This document shows, one piece after another, positions 49,950-59,522 of a stretch of 64,000 nucleotides of DNA. Position numbers and translations under genes: made by a program. The stretch is taken from contig JBJELD010000018.1 in NCBI GenBank assembly GCA_051878975.1, forward strand, positions 1 through 64,000, read 5' to 3'. The stretch is from Caccovicinus sp051878975 (lineage in GTDB: Bacteria > Bacillota > Clostridia > Lachnospirales > Lachnospiraceae). How positions within the stretch are numbered: position 1 is the first letter of the stretch; each line of letters starts with the position of its first letter. The notes under the pieces are model-generated. The model was not told the DNA's origin and did not search any database. It saw only the letters and a program-made list of their open reading frames with translations.

Positions 49950-52202
49950 CTACATTCTCTCGTGCGCGCTTCTTGCAATCACGTCAAGCTGCTGTTCTCT
50001 GGTCAGGTCAATGAATTTTACTGCATAACCGGATACACGGATCGTAAAGTTTGCGTACTCCTCTTTTTCCGGGTGCTCCATGGCATCGATCAGCTTCTCA
50101 ATGCCGAACACATTCACATTCAGATGATGTGCACCCTGATCGAAATAACCGTCCATAACATGAACCAGATTCTCGATCCGCTCCTCCTCATTATGTCCCA
50201 AAGCACCCGGGTTAATCGTCTGGGTATTGGAAATGCCGTCCAGCGCCCATTCGTAAGGAAGCTTTGCAACCGAGTTTAAGGAAGCCAGCAGACCATTCTT
50301 TTCTGCACCGTAGCTTGGGTTTGCGCCTGGAGACAGCGGTTCGCCGGCCTTTCTGCCGTCCGGAAGTGCTCCGGTCGCCTTTCCGTAAACCACATTGGAG
50401 GTAATGGTCAAAATGGAAGTCGTCGGCTCAGAATTCCGGTAGGTATGATGCTTTTTCAGCTTATCCAGGAAGGTCTTTAACAGCCATACGCCGATCTCAT
50501 CTGCACGATCATCATCATTGCCGTACCGCGGGAAATCCCCCTCAATCTCGTAATCCTCAGCCAGTCCGTCCTCGCCGCGGATCACCTTCACCTTTGCGTA
50601 CTTGATTGCACTCAGGGAGTCAATTACATGGGAGAAGCCTGCAATACCGGTTGCAAAGGTACGTCTCACATCCGTATCGATCAGCGCCATCTCCGCTGCT
50701 TCATAATAATACTTATCATGCATATACTGGATCACGTTCAGGGTATTGACATACAGACCGGCCAGCCATTCCATCATCGCATCATATTTTTCGATGACCT
50801 CATCATACTCCAGGTATTCTGACGTGATCGGTTTATAAGCCGGTCCCACCTGAACCTTGCTCTTCTCATCCACACCGCCGTTAATCGCATACAGCAGGCA
50901 CTTTGCCAGGTTCGCACGGGCACCGAAGAACTGCATCTCCTTGCCTGTCTGGGTAGCCGATACGCAGCAGCAGATGGAGTAATCATCGCCCCAATACGGA
51001 CGCATCACATCATCATTCTCGTACTGAACCGAACTGGTCTTAATTGAAATATAAGCTGCATAGCTCTTAAAATTCTGAGGCAGTCTGGAGGAGTAAAGAA
51101 CCGTCATGTTCGGCTCCGGACTCGGTCCCATGTTCTCTAAGGTATGCAGGAAACGATAATCCGTCTTGGTAACCATGGAACGGCCGTCCTGTCCCAGGCC
51201 GCCTACCTCCAGAGTCGCCCATACCGGATCGCCGGAGAACAGCTGGGTGTAAGAAGGAATTCTTGCAAACTTCACCATGCGGCATTTCATAACGAAATGG
51301 TCGATCAGCTCCTGCGCTTCCTTCTCGGTAATGACGCCGTTCTTTAAATCTCTCTGAATATAGATATCCAGGAAGGTAGACACACGGCCCACACTCATGG
51401 CTGCTCCGTTCTGGGTCTTGATTGCTGCCAGATAGCCGAAGTAAGTCCACTGAACTGCTTCCTTTGCATTTTTCGCCGGCTGAGAAATATCAAAACCGTA
51501 AGAAGCTGCCATCTTCTTCATATCATTTAAGGCGCGGTACTGCATGGAGATTTCCTCTCTCTGGCGGATAATGTCATCCGTCATCACACCGCAGCCGCAG
51601 TTATCAAAATCTTCTTTCTTCTTTTCCATCAGGAAATCAATTCCGTAAAGCGCTACTCTCCGGTAGTCGCCTACGATACGGCCGCGTCCGTAGGTATCCG
51701 GAAGTCCGGTAATGATCTTATTGTGACGGGCCTTTCTCATCTCAGGCGTGTAAGCATCGAATACACCCTGGTTGTGGGTCTTGTGATACTCATTAAAAAT
51801 CTTGTGGAATGCCGGGTCCGGCTCATATCCGTGCGTCGTGCAGGCTTCCTCCGCCATCTTAATTCCGCCGAACGGCATGAATGCTCTCTTTAACGGCTTA
51901 TCCGTCTGCAGGCCAACCACCTGCTCCAGCTCCTTGGTCTCTTCGCTGATATATCCGGGCTTGTGGGAAGTCAGGCTGGAAACGATGTGAGTGTCCATGT
52001 CCAGGACACCGCCCTTTGCTCTCTCTTCCTTCTGCAGCCCCTGTAAAATTCCCCAGAGGGTATCAGTTGCTTCCGTCGGTCCCTCCAGAAAGGAAGCATC
52101 TCCATCATATGGAGTATAATTATTTTGAATGAAATCTCTGGTATTTACTTCTTCTTTCCAGATTCTTCCCTTAAAACCGGCCCATTGTTCTTTCTGTACC
52201 AT
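49950..52202 (-). CDS. pflB: Pyruvate formate-lyase (formate C-acetyltransferase)
   Basis: 750 residues, usual length. It splits pyruvate plus CoA into acetyl-CoA and formate. The active-site cysteine pair is in YSICCCVSATQTGKE, the glycyl-radical loop RVSGYAVKFIDLT lies near the C-terminus, and LSPGANPSYG near 637 is typical. Start MVQKEQWAGFKG follows AGGAGG; a frame 19 codons longer is unlikely. A consensus promoter and a Rex-like palindrome lie upstream, so induction when NADH rises is expected. Confidence 0.97.
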   Translation of the reverse strand: MVQKEQWAGFKGRIWKEEVNTRDFIQNNYTPYDGDASFLEGPTEATDTLWGILQGLQKEERAKGGVLDMDTHIVSSLTSHKPGYISEETKELEQVVGLQTDKPLKRAFMPFGGIKMAEEACTTHGYEPDPAFHKIFNEYHKTHNQGVFDAYTPEMRKARHNKIITGLPDTYGRGRIVGDYRRVALYGIDFLMEKKKEDFDNCGCGVMTDDIIRQREEISMQYRALNDMKKMAASYGFDISQPAKNAKEAVQWTYFGYLAAIKTQNGAAMSVGRVSTFLDIYIQRDLKNGVITEKEAQELIDHFVMKCRMVKFARIPSYTQLFSGDPVWATLEVGGLGQDGRSMVTKTDYRFLHTLENMGPSPEPNMTVLYSSRLPQNFKSYAAYISIKTSSVQYENDDVMRPYWGDDYSICCCVSATQTGKEMQFFGARANLAKCLLYAINGGVDEKSKVQVGPAYKPITSEYLEYDEVIEKYDAMMEWLAGLYVNTLNVIQYMHDKYYYEAAEMALIDTDVRRTFATGIAGFSHVIDSLSAIKYAKVKVIRGEDGLAEDYEIEGDFPRYGNDDDRADEIGVWLLKTFLDKLKKHHTYRNSEPTTSILTITSNVVYGKATGALPDGRKAGEPLSPGANPSYGAEKNGLLASLNSVAKLPYEWALDGISNTQTINPGALGHNEEERIENLVHVMDGYFDQGAHHLNVNVFGIEKLIDAMEHPEKEEYANFTIRVSGYAVKFIDLTREQQLDVIARSAHERM

Positions 52203-52257
52203 GTCATTTTCCTCCTGTTTGATGTGAAATTTCATGTGAAATATTAGCTGTGTATAC

Positions 52258-52286
52258 AATATACCAGCAGTTGTTCAAATTGTCAA
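52258..52286 (-). promoter_or_regulatory. Promoter for pflBA
   Basis: TTGACA and TATATT with 17 bases between, 55 bases before the start codon. Confidence 0.85.
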
Positions 52287-52304
52287 TGGGAAGGCTTGGA
52301 TTTA

Positions 52305-52322
52305 TTGTGAAACAATTATCAA
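52305..52322. promoter_or_regulatory. Rex-like NADH/NAD redox operator
   Basis: TTGTGAA and TTATCAA with four bases between, against the Rex consensus TTGTGAA-4-TTCACAA. It lies about 19 bases upstream of the pflB -35. One half-site is imperfect; the location near a fermentation gene supports it. Confidence 0.5.
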
Positions 52323-52352
52323 AATATGTCCTGTCTGCCGGAGCAGGCGGCA

Positions 52353-53687
52353 TTATCCCCGATACTCCATGTACAGCCAGACCACAGCAGTTACTGCCAG
52401 ATAGAACCAGGTCGCTGCATTGGAAAACCAGGTAGTGAAAAAGGATAGCACCATATACATGGCAATCTGCGCGTAAAACAGGTATCCGACCGGATTTTTC
52501 AGCCGTCTCACGCTGCGCACCAGAAGGCAGCAGACGGCCCCCAGGACTGCACAGAAAAGGATGACGCCCGCAATTCCGAAATCATAATACGCGTCATAGA
52601 TGATCGTCAGCGTGGTCAGCTCCTCCTTGTTTACGTAGATCGGGAAATTTACAAGCTCCGGAACCAGAAATTTCAGCCCGGTCAGCGCCCACACCGGAAA
52701 CAACATGCGGAGTCCCCAGCTGTGAGCCGGAAGCACCTCCACCAGATGATTGAAATTGTCATAATTATTTGCAATGTACATGTATGGCTGGGTAATGAAA
52801 ATCGGCATCCGGCTGTTCTTCATCTCAAAAATTCCGTTCAGATATTCCACGTCATGACTTCTCGCAACGGTCAGAACAACATAGCAGAGCACCAGCAGCA
52901 CAGCCACAGCCGCAGCCTGCCACAGCTGCATCTTATGCCGGACTGCCACCAGCGTAAAGACTGCCATTCCCACCGCCAGAATCAGCTGGAACCGGGACAC
53001 GCAGAGAATCGGAATCAGCAGGCTGATTCCGGTAAACAGCGCCGCCAGAAAATTGCGCCGTCTGTTCCTCTCATCCTTCGCCATCGCATAGAGAACGTAC
53101 AGGGACGGCACCAGCACACAGCTCACCGTGAAATAGTGCACGCCGCTGATGTGAAAATAGGAATATGCATGAGGAACTCCCCTCAGAAAAAAAGGAACAT
53201 ACCCCAGAAGAACCGCCTCCAGTACAAAGGCCGCGGCAGAAACAGCCGTCACCGCCGCAATGGAAACAAAAAGCGGCCGTTCAAACTTCCGAAGCTCCAT
53301 CTTCTGTTCCCATGGAAGAATCGTTCGTCTTCCGCCGGCCTGCTTTTTCATCCAGTTCTGCCCCCGCACCGGCCCAAGCCGGCTTTCAGTCCATGCAAAG
53401 GCGACATAAAAGGAAAGAACGGACGCCAGAAAGCAGGCCCAGGTCATCCTGCTCCATTCGGTCTGAAGACGGCTGAGCTTCATACAGGACAAAGCCTGCC
53501 CTGCCGTAAAAAAGGAGCCGAACAGGCCCCGCAGGTGAATCAGGTTTCCGCTCCTGCGGTAATCATTCCAGTAGAGAGAAAAGGCCCCTACTATGAGAAC
53601 CAGCCCGGATGGGATAAACCATCCGAGCCTGGCAAATAAAAAACTGGCAATATAACTGATCAAATAAACGGTCAAATATGGATTCAT
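52353..53687 (-). CDS. Oligosaccharide repeat-unit polymerase (Wzy/O-antigen polymerase-like)
   Basis: 444 residues with about 11 membrane helices and a large loop around residues 250-340 that has the ARSHDVEYLNG and MPIFITQPYMYIANNYDNFNHL pattern of O-antigen polymerases. Such proteins join lipid-linked repeats into surface glycan outside the membrane. The start ATG overlaps the ptsI stop (ATGA), so translation is coupled to EI. No glycosyltransferase or flippase is near, so the glycan is not known. Functional assignment is from general topology and loop phrases, not from a close match. Confidence 0.75.
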   Translation of the reverse strand: MNPYLTVYLISYIASFLFARLGWFIPSGLVLIVGAFSLYWNDYRRSGNLIHLRGLFGSFFTAGQALSCMKLSRLQTEWSRMTWACFLASVLSFYVAFAWTESRLGPVRGQNWMKKQAGGRRTILPWEQKMELRKFERPLFVSIAAVTAVSAAAFVLEAVLLGYVPFFLRGVPHAYSYFHISGVHYFTVSCVLVPSLYVLYAMAKDERNRRRNFLAALFTGISLLIPILCVSRFQLILAVGMAVFTLVAVRHKMQLWQAAAVAVLLVLCYVVLTVARSHDVEYLNGIFEMKNSRMPIFITQPYMYIANNYDNFNHLVEVLPAHSWGLRMLFPVWALTGLKFLVPELVNFPIYVNKEELTTLTIIYDAYYDFGIAGVILFCAVLGAVCCLLVRSVRRLKNPVGYLFYAQIAMYMVLSFFTTWFSNAATWFYLAVTAVVWLYMEYRG

Positions 53688-55396
53688 TGATTGATAAACT
53701 CTCTCATGTAATTTTCTACTTCTGCAGTCGTCGCAAAGCTCATCGCCTTATCTGCCACTGCCTGCAGTTCTTCCGTGCTGTATTCCGTAATCATCTTTCT
53801 TGCACGAAGGATTGCGGACGGACTCATACTGAACTCATTCAGTCCGAATGCCAGAAGAAGCGGAATCATCATCGGATCGCTTGCCGCCTCACCGCACATG
53901 CCGACCATGATGCCGGCCTCTCTTGCACAGGTAATGATCCGTCGGATGCTGCGCAGAACTGCCGGGTTAAAGGTGGAATACAGATAAGAAATCTTGTCAT
54001 TGCCGCGGTCAACCGACATGGTATACTGAGTCAGGTCGTTGGTTCCGATGCTGAAGAAATCCACTTCCTTCGCAAAGATATCTGCAATCAGGGATGCAGC
54101 TGCCGTCTCTACCATGATGCCCAGCTGAATGTCCTTGTTGTAGGCAATTCCCTTCTCGTCCAGTTCCTTCTTGATGTCCTCTACCAGTGCCTTCACCTGA
54201 CGATACTCGTCAATGCAGGTAACCAGCGGAATCATAATCTTAATGTTGCCGAATGCACTTGCGCGAAGCAGCGCACGAAGCTGCGGACGATATACATCAT
54301 CCTGCCGGTCCAGACAGAAACGAACGGCACGGTAGCCCAGGAACGGATTCTCATCCTTCTCCAGCCCCATATAAGGAATCTCCTTGTCACCGCCGATATC
54401 CAGAGTACGGATGATCACCGGTTTTCCATCCATCGCTACAGCAACCTTCCGGTATGCCTCAAACTGCTCTTCCTCAGTCGGCATTGCAGTACGATCCATG
54501 AACAGGAACTCCGTGCGGAACAGGCCTACGCCCTCGCCGTCATACTGAAGAACTTTGTCTACATCTTCCGGCTTTCCAATATTGGCAACCAGTTCGACGC
54601 GCACGCCATCCTTGGTCACCGATGGCTTTCCGATATATTTCTCCAGCTCCTTCTTTTCCTTGATGAAGGCTTCCCGTTTCTTCTGGTACTCTGCCAGAAC
54701 TCCCTCTTCCGGATTTACCAGCACAGTGCCATCAGAACCGTCTACCACAATGGTATCTCCGTTCTTTACCTGATCCAGAATGCCGGTCAGAGCGACAACT
54801 GCCGGAATCTCCAGTGCTCTTGCCAGAATCGCACTGTGAGAGGTCCGTCCACCCAGTTCCGTCACAATACCGGTTACATTTGCCGGATTGATACCGGCCG
54901 TCATGGACGGGGTCAGATCCTTTGCCAGGATTACGGTGCCGGCCGGCAGTGCTGCAATGTCAATCGACTCCACGCCGAGAAGAACCTTCTGCATTCTGGT
55001 TTTAATATCGCGCATGTCGGTAGCACGCTGCTGCATCAGCTCGTCTCCCATAGAGGCAAACATATCTGCATACATATTGCAGACCGTCTCGATTGCAAAT
55101 TCGCTGTTTACAGATTCACTTTTAATATTGTTTTCAATTTCCGCAACCAGCATCGGATCGGATAAAAGCATAATGTGTCCGTTTAAAATCTCCGCTTCCT
55201 TCTCACCGACTCTTGTTGCTAAATCTGCAGCCAGAGCCTCTGTCTGCTTCATACTGGTTTCCAGCGCTCCCTTAAAACGCTCAACCTCTGCGTCGGAATC
55301 CGCGATTGTCTCCCTTTTAATCACCAATTCCTTTTCTTCGACCACAGCAACCGTTCCGATTCCGATTCCTGCCGAAGCATTTGTTCCCTTGTACAT
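53684..55396 (-). CDS. ptsI: PTS enzyme I (phosphoenolpyruvate-protein phosphotransferase)
   Basis: 570 residues, usual length. The phosphorylated His is in GGRTSHSAILARAL (about 190), and the PEP-binding C-domain has FLFMDRTAMPTEEEQFEAYR near 300, the DIGGDKEIPY block near 340, and the TNDLTQYTMSVDRGN block (about 458). It passes phosphate from PEP to HPr. Start after GAGGAGG; a longer frame 25 codons upstream lacks a site. Follows ptsH by 94 bases and is coupled to the polymerase gene downstream. Confidence 0.96.
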   Translation of the reverse strand: MYKGTNASAGIGIGTVAVVEEKELVIKRETIADSDAEVERFKGALETSMKQTEALAADLATRVGEKEAEILNGHIMLLSDPMLVAEIENNIKSESVNSEFAIETVCNMYADMFASMGDELMQQRATDMRDIKTRMQKVLLGVESIDIAALPAGTVILAKDLTPSMTAGINPANVTGIVTELGGRTSHSAILARALEIPAVVALTGILDQVKNGDTIVVDGSDGTVLVNPEEGVLAEYQKKREAFIKEKKELEKYIGKPSVTKDGVRVELVANIGKPEDVDKVLQYDGEGVGLFRTEFLFMDRTAMPTEEEQFEAYRKVAVAMDGKPVIIRTLDIGGDKEIPYMGLEKDENPFLGYRAVRFCLDRQDDVYRPQLRALLRASAFGNIKIMIPLVTCIDEYRQVKALVEDIKKELDEKGIAYNKDIQLGIMVETAAASLIADIFAKEVDFFSIGTNDLTQYTMSVDRGNDKISYLYSTFNPAVLRSIRRIITCAREAGIMVGMCGEAASDPMMIPLLLAFGLNEFSMSPSAILRARKMITEYSTEELQAVADKAMSFATTAEVENYMREFINQ

Positions 55397-55490
55397 AAAT
55401 ACTACCTCCTCATGAATATAAAATCTATGCTCAAACCTGCACGGCATGCCTGCCGGATACAGATCTGTCATCGGATTGCTCCGCTGTCCT

Positions 55491-55754
55491 TCACTCGCCC
55501 AGACCGTCGCTCACGATCTTGACGATTGCAGCCAGCGCCTCCTCTTCATCCTCGCCCTCGCAGACAAATTCCAGCTCACTGCCGCATTTAATGCAGGCCC
55601 CGAGGACGCTCAGCACGCTTTTTGCATTGGCAGTGGTGTTATGGAAGTGGAAATTAATGGAAGACTTATATTTGATCGCTTCCTTACACAGAATTCCGGC
55701 CGGCCGAAGATGCAGACCGCTGGGATTTTTAATCACCACTTTTTCACTTACCAT
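55491..55754 (-). CDS. ptsH: PTS phosphocarrier protein HPr
   Basis: 87 residues. The phosphorylated His is in PSGLHLRPAG (residue about 15), and a Ser in AKSVLSVLGA (about 46) corresponds to the regulatory HPr kinase site. Accepts phosphate from EI and passes it to sugar-specific enzymes. Start at MVSEKVVIKN after GGAGG; an upstream ATG is poorly placed. Lies between cdaR and ptsI in the same orientation. Confidence 0.95.
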   Translation of the reverse strand: MVSEKVVIKNPSGLHLRPAGILCKEAIKYKSSINFHFHNTTANAKSVLSVLGACIKCGSELEFVCEGEDEEEALAAIVKIVSDGLGE

Positions 55755-55802
55755 ACTATCCTCCATTCTGTACATGTCTATGCACATACCGGTATTTCAT
55801 CC

Positions 55803-57161
55803 TTACTGTTCAACCGACGGGCTTTCCTCCAAAGTCTCTTCCGGGCTGGTCTCCGTTTCCGACAACTCCGGCACCGTCTCTTCTTCCGTCTCCGGCAGAG
55901 TCACCACACCCGGTCCCATGGAACGCGAAGTAACAATGACCAGGAAATCGGAATAACGGAGCACTTCGCAGTCATCCTCCAGGCCATCAAACTCCAGCAC
56001 GCCGCGGTGCATGCCCACATCCATATCCGATACATCCATTTCCATGATGATATCCGAAGCCTCCAGACGATCCAGCTCTTCTTTCCGGCCCTGAACCACT
56101 ACCTCGATCGAATCCCGGTCATATCCGTAATGATTCTCATTGGACTCCCCTTCTGTAATGATCCGGTTGGTTGAAATCTCCAGCGTCTTCTGTTCCAGTT
56201 TTTCTACTTTTAGCGTAACGGTGACCTGATTGTTCACCGGAATGCTCATCTTTTCTTTATCCGGAAGAAAATCTTCTACATTTATGATAATAACCTTATC
56301 CTCATCTGCGCCGTCCAGATTCAGCACCGACGCCGGAATCCGAATGCTCTCCAGCGCGGCAACTGACGCTTCCGGTCCCATGACCGCCACCGTATCTGCA
56401 GAGCTCTCCAGCCCCATATAACGGCAGCTGTCTGCCACTTCTCCGCCGACATTGAATTCCAGCTTTACCTCCTGGATCTTCACCACGCTGACCTGATAGG
56501 AGATTTCCTGGACATTGACCGCTACCCGGTCATCCAGATTGATCTCATTGCCGTTGGCATCATAAAAAGTCGGGGAGGCCGCACCGACCGTTTCGGATCG
56601 GATGCCTTCTACATTGATCTTCACGCCTACCGTACTGATCCGGCCAATCACCGATTCCGGACCTTCCACCGTAACCATGGACGGACTCAGACTTACACGT
56701 TCCACCTCATAGCCATTCTGCGGAAAGCCTTCCTGATTCGCCACCAGGTCAAAATCCTTTTTCTGAATCTGCTCCGTCCTGACCCGCACAACTGCCGGCT
56801 TGGCCGCAACCGACTCCACCAGATAATCCTTGTTCTTGGACACCTCCACGTAAACCGGAACGGTTCCGGTAGCCGGATAATAATCTGCCAGATCCACATA
56901 AGCCTTAAAATCCGCCGCCTGAATCAAGGACTGATCCTGGGTATGAATCTTATAGGTAATCGTAACGGATGTTCGTTTGTTCTCCAGCTCATACGCCAGA
57001 CCGGCCGCCTTCATTACATCGACATTGATGACATCCAGAGGAACCTCCTTCGTCCTGGTGATCAGAGGATCCGACACATTCACCACTGCAAGCCAGATCA
57101 GAAAGCCAATGACCACCGAAGCAATCTTCAGTCCCAGATTACGAGTGAGAATTTCTTTCAT
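55803..57161 (-). CDS. cdaR: YbbR-domain protein (CdaR), regulator of the diadenylate cyclase
   Basis: 452 residues. One N-terminal membrane helix (IASVVIGFLIWLAVV, about 13-27) followed by about four YbbR repeats outside the cell, then an acidic Pro/Glu/Thr/Ser-rich tail beginning near 425. CdaR binds CdaA and tunes c-di-AMP production. Its gene overlaps the cdaA end by 23 bases, GGGGAGG preceding the start. In many Firmicutes cdaA-cdaR is followed by glmM, but here ptsH and ptsI follow. Confidence 0.93.
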   Translation of the reverse strand: MKEILTRNLGLKIASVVIGFLIWLAVVNVSDPLITRTKEVPLDVINVDVMKAAGLAYELENKRTSVTITYKIHTQDQSLIQAADFKAYVDLADYYPATGTVPVYVEVSKNKDYLVESVAAKPAVVRVRTEQIQKKDFDLVANQEGFPQNGYEVERVSLSPSMVTVEGPESVIGRISTVGVKINVEGIRSETVGAASPTFYDANGNEINLDDRVAVNVQEISYQVSVVKIQEVKLEFNVGGEVADSCRYMGLESSADTVAVMGPEASVAALESIRIPASVLNLDGADEDKVIIINVEDFLPDKEKMSIPVNNQVTVTLKVEKLEQKTLEISTNRIITEGESNENHYGYDRDSIEVVVQGRKEELDRLEASDIIMEMDVSDMDVGMHRGVLEFDGLEDDCEVLRYSDFLVIVTSRSMGPGVVTLPETEEETVPELSETETSPEETLEESPSVEQ

Positions 57162-58014
57162 TTTTCAGCCTCCCCTTCCATAATTTAAACTTGCTGCTGG
57201 AAGCGGTACCGCTCTCCGTGTTGTCTGAAAGAATCCGTTTTAAGGATTCCCCGTCTCCGATTCTGGTCAGCTTTCCGCCATCGGCCACAGAAACTCTTCC
57301 GGTTTCCTCGGAAACCACGATCGTCAGGCTGTCCGTCACCTCCGAGATTCCCACCGCCGCACGGTGTCTGGTTCCCAGATCCTTGCTGATCGTCATGTTG
57401 TCCGACAGCGGCAGATAACAGGTCGCCGCTGTTACCCGGTTTCCGCAGATGACTACAGCGCCGTCATGGAGCGGCGTATTATGTTCAAAAATATTAATCA
57501 GAAGCTGGCTGCTGACCAGTCCGTTGATTTCGATTCCGGTCCGCTCGATCTCTCTTAAACTGTCATTCCGTTCAATCACCATCAGCGCACCAGTCTTAAC
57601 CTTTGCCATCTCAAAGGTGGCCTTAACCACTTCATTCACCGTCTTTTCTGAAAAGCCGGTCTCCCCCTTCGCATCATCAAACGAAAGAATATTCGAGATG
57701 ATCTTCTGACTTCCCAGCTGCTCCAGTGCCTTCCGCAGCTCCGGCTGAAAGATGACCAAAAGTGCGGTAACCGCGATGGTTGCCGTCTTTTCCAATATCC
57801 AAAGAATCGTCCGCAGCTCAAAAATCGCTGCAAAAAGTGCAAATGCCAGAATGACACCCAGTCCTTTCAGCAATGTCCAGGCACGTGTATTTTTTATCCA
57901 GTACAGCACTTCATAAATCAGGGCTGAGATAATGATAATCTCAACCAGATTGGAAATACTGATCCGCGGCAAAAATGACAGCCAGGAGCGAAGTCCTTCA
58001 AATAGATCCGCCAT
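57139..58014 (-). CDS. cdaA: Diadenylate cyclase CdaA
   Basis: 291 residues. Three membrane helices (to about residue 90) precede the DAC domain, whose catalytic motifs HDGAVVICGNRVT (about 186) and LGTRHRAAVGISE (about 218) are intact, so it should make c-di-AMP from two ATP. Start after GGGAGG. Placed after two unknown membrane proteins and followed by cdaR with overlap. Confidence 0.95.
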   Translation of the reverse strand: MADLFEGLRSWLSFLPRISISNLVEIIIISALIYEVLYWIKNTRAWTLLKGLGVILAFALFAAIFELRTILWILEKTATIAVTALLVIFQPELRKALEQLGSQKIISNILSFDDAKGETGFSEKTVNEVVKATFEMAKVKTGALMVIERNDSLREIERTGIEINGLVSSQLLINIFEHNTPLHDGAVVICGNRVTAATCYLPLSDNMTISKDLGTRHRAAVGISEVTDSLTIVVSEETGRVSVADGGKLTRIGDGESLKRILSDNTESGTASSSKFKLWKGRLKNERNSHS

Positions 58015-58057
58015 GGTGCCATATCCTCCCTTCCTGTCTGCTTCCTGTTCCGGAAGC

Positions 58058-58993
58058 TTAAGAATCTTTTCGTTTATTAATCCGCTGCACCTTTACATCC
58101 GGTGCTGTGACGGCAATCTTCGGAACTGCCTTCACATAATAATAATAATCATCATCCTGGAACTGCAGATATTCCGTTCTGGAGTAATCCACCGCAAACA
58201 GGAAAAACTGCAGGATAAATGTCAGAAGCACCGACAGCAGCGTTCCGACTGCAATGGTTCCCACCGACAGCTGCATATCCGCTCTGGAATTTCCCACAAA
58301 AATCACAGCAAGCAGCACAACTGTGCCGGCTGCCGTGGCAATGGACCAGGCATAGTCGATCGACAGGTTCCGGATCAGGAACACAACGACCGCTGCTGCC
58401 GTAAACGCCAGAATCATCAGGATCATCGTCTCATTTGCGAACAGACTTTTCAAAATCTGCATATATTTCTGCGTAATATCGATCGTATCCGCTCCGGCCA
58501 GCACAGCCGCATTCTGCTTCACATAGTTCAGCAGATAGTAAAAAAACACGCCGACGCACATCGGAATGATCGAGGAAAGCCCGCAGGCCAGACCGATTAT
58601 CAGCGGCACCGCATACGGCACTCCCAGGAAAAACATAAACGGCGTAATGATCATAATCAGGGAATTTCCCGGCTGCAGCCCGCCGTAAAGGACCGCCACG
58701 ATCAAAACCAGAATGCCGGTAATCACCGCCAGCTCCAACGAAAGACTGTACAAATGCAGCAGCATAAAAGCAGCCGCCAGACAGGTCAGTGCACTGCCGG
58801 GCAGAAACGAGCAGATCAAACCCAGAATCAGAGGAACCACCGGATTTTTCAGCTTCGACAGGAAGCCAAGATTTTTATTCAGCAGCAAAAATACGGAAAA
58901 TGCAAATACAAACTTCACAATCGGATGAATGATAAAGCTGTATCTCCCGTAGAAGGCTCTCAGCCGCTCTTTAAATACCAGAAGTACCATCAT
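58058..58993 (-). CDS. Conserved membrane protein of unknown function, upstream of cdaA
   Basis: 311 residues with about eight hydrophobic helices, including VVPLILGLICSFLPGSALTCL near 51 and LILMILAFTAAAVVVFLIRN near 192. The C-terminal about 50 residues are cytosolic or outside, containing QFQDDDYYYYVKAVPKIAV and a basic tail. I recognise no family. Start is ATG-ATG after AAAGGAGG, overlapping the end of the preceding gene by 23 bases, and cdaA follows by 43 bases. Position suggests a link to c-di-AMP, turgor or the envelope, but this is inference. Confidence 0.72.
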   Translation of the reverse strand: MMVLLVFKERLRAFYGRYSFIIHPIVKFVFAFSVFLLLNKNLGFLSKLKNPVVPLILGLICSFLPGSALTCLAAAFMLLHLYSLSLELAVITGILVLIVAVLYGGLQPGNSLIMIITPFMFFLGVPYAVPLIIGLACGLSSIIPMCVGVFFYYLLNYVKQNAAVLAGADTIDITQKYMQILKSLFANETMILMILAFTAAAVVVFLIRNLSIDYAWSIATAAGTVVLLAVIFVGNSRADMQLSVGTIAVGTLLSVLLTFILQFFLFAVDYSRTEYLQFQDDDYYYYVKAVPKIAVTAPDVKVQRINKRKDS

Positions 58994-59417
58994 GCCGGAT
59001 GCCCTCCTTTGCCATCTCCTTCACCTTGTTCTGATACTCATACCGTTTTTCAAGGCGTTTTAATTTCGCCACATAGACCCGCTGGCCTCCGCTGGCATAT
59101 TCATACCGTTTCCTGCTGATGCGGAAGGTAATGAACAGATAAAATATCAGGCCGGCCAGGTAAAAGAAAAGGAACCGTCTGGCAAGTATGAAAACCAGAT
59201 CCATGCTGATGCTGTTCAGAAGCATTTCCAGATGATACATGACCCAGAGCGACGCTCCGAGAATACAGCACAGCGTATAACCGAAAAATGCGCAGAACAG
59301 ACGGCTGCTGATATAGTCATTTTTAAAATACCGGCTCAGCGGAAAGATCTTTTTTCCTTCTTTTTTCTCAAACATGGCGATGCCTGTCATAAGTTTTATC
59401 TTTTCTTCATTCAGCAT
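58971..59417 (-). CDS. Small membrane protein of unknown function, first gene of the cda operon
   Basis: 148 residues. An N-terminal cytosolic stretch of about 45 residues, two membrane helices (about 45-65 and 85-105), and a Lys/Arg/Tyr-rich C-tail. Start is the ATG after AAAGGAG; a longer frame 25 codons upstream lacks a ribosome site. It overlaps the next membrane-protein gene by 23 bases. No family recognised. Probably one unit with the cdaA neighbours. Confidence 0.7.
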   Translation of the reverse strand: MLNEEKIKLMTGIAMFEKKEGKKIFPLSRYFKNDYISSRLFCAFFGYTLCCILGASLWVMYHLEMLLNSISMDLVFILARRFLFFYLAGLIFYLFITFRISRKRYEYASGGQRVYVAKLKRLEKRYEYQNKVKEMAKEGIRHDGTSGI

Positions 59418-59453
59418 ATGACCTGCTCCTTTTATTCCATAACATATCACCTT

Positions 59454-59482
59454 AGTATAACATATAATTTTCTTCTTTGCGA
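59454..59482 (-). promoter_or_regulatory. Possible promoter of the cda operon
   Basis: TCGCAA and TATACT with 17 bases between; the -35 match is weak. Confidence 0.5.
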
Positions 59483-59522
59483 GGGGATTCATGAAATTGT
59501 CACAAAAAATTTAAAAAAGGAG

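Noticed and set aside
53678..55165. Long plus-strand frame (495 codons) over ptsI
   Set aside because: Antisense artefact; the minus strand holds complete enzyme I.
57932..59119. 395-codon plus-strand frame over the cda membrane protein genes
   Set aside because: Antisense to conserved overlapping genes; composition extreme in His, Gln and Arg.
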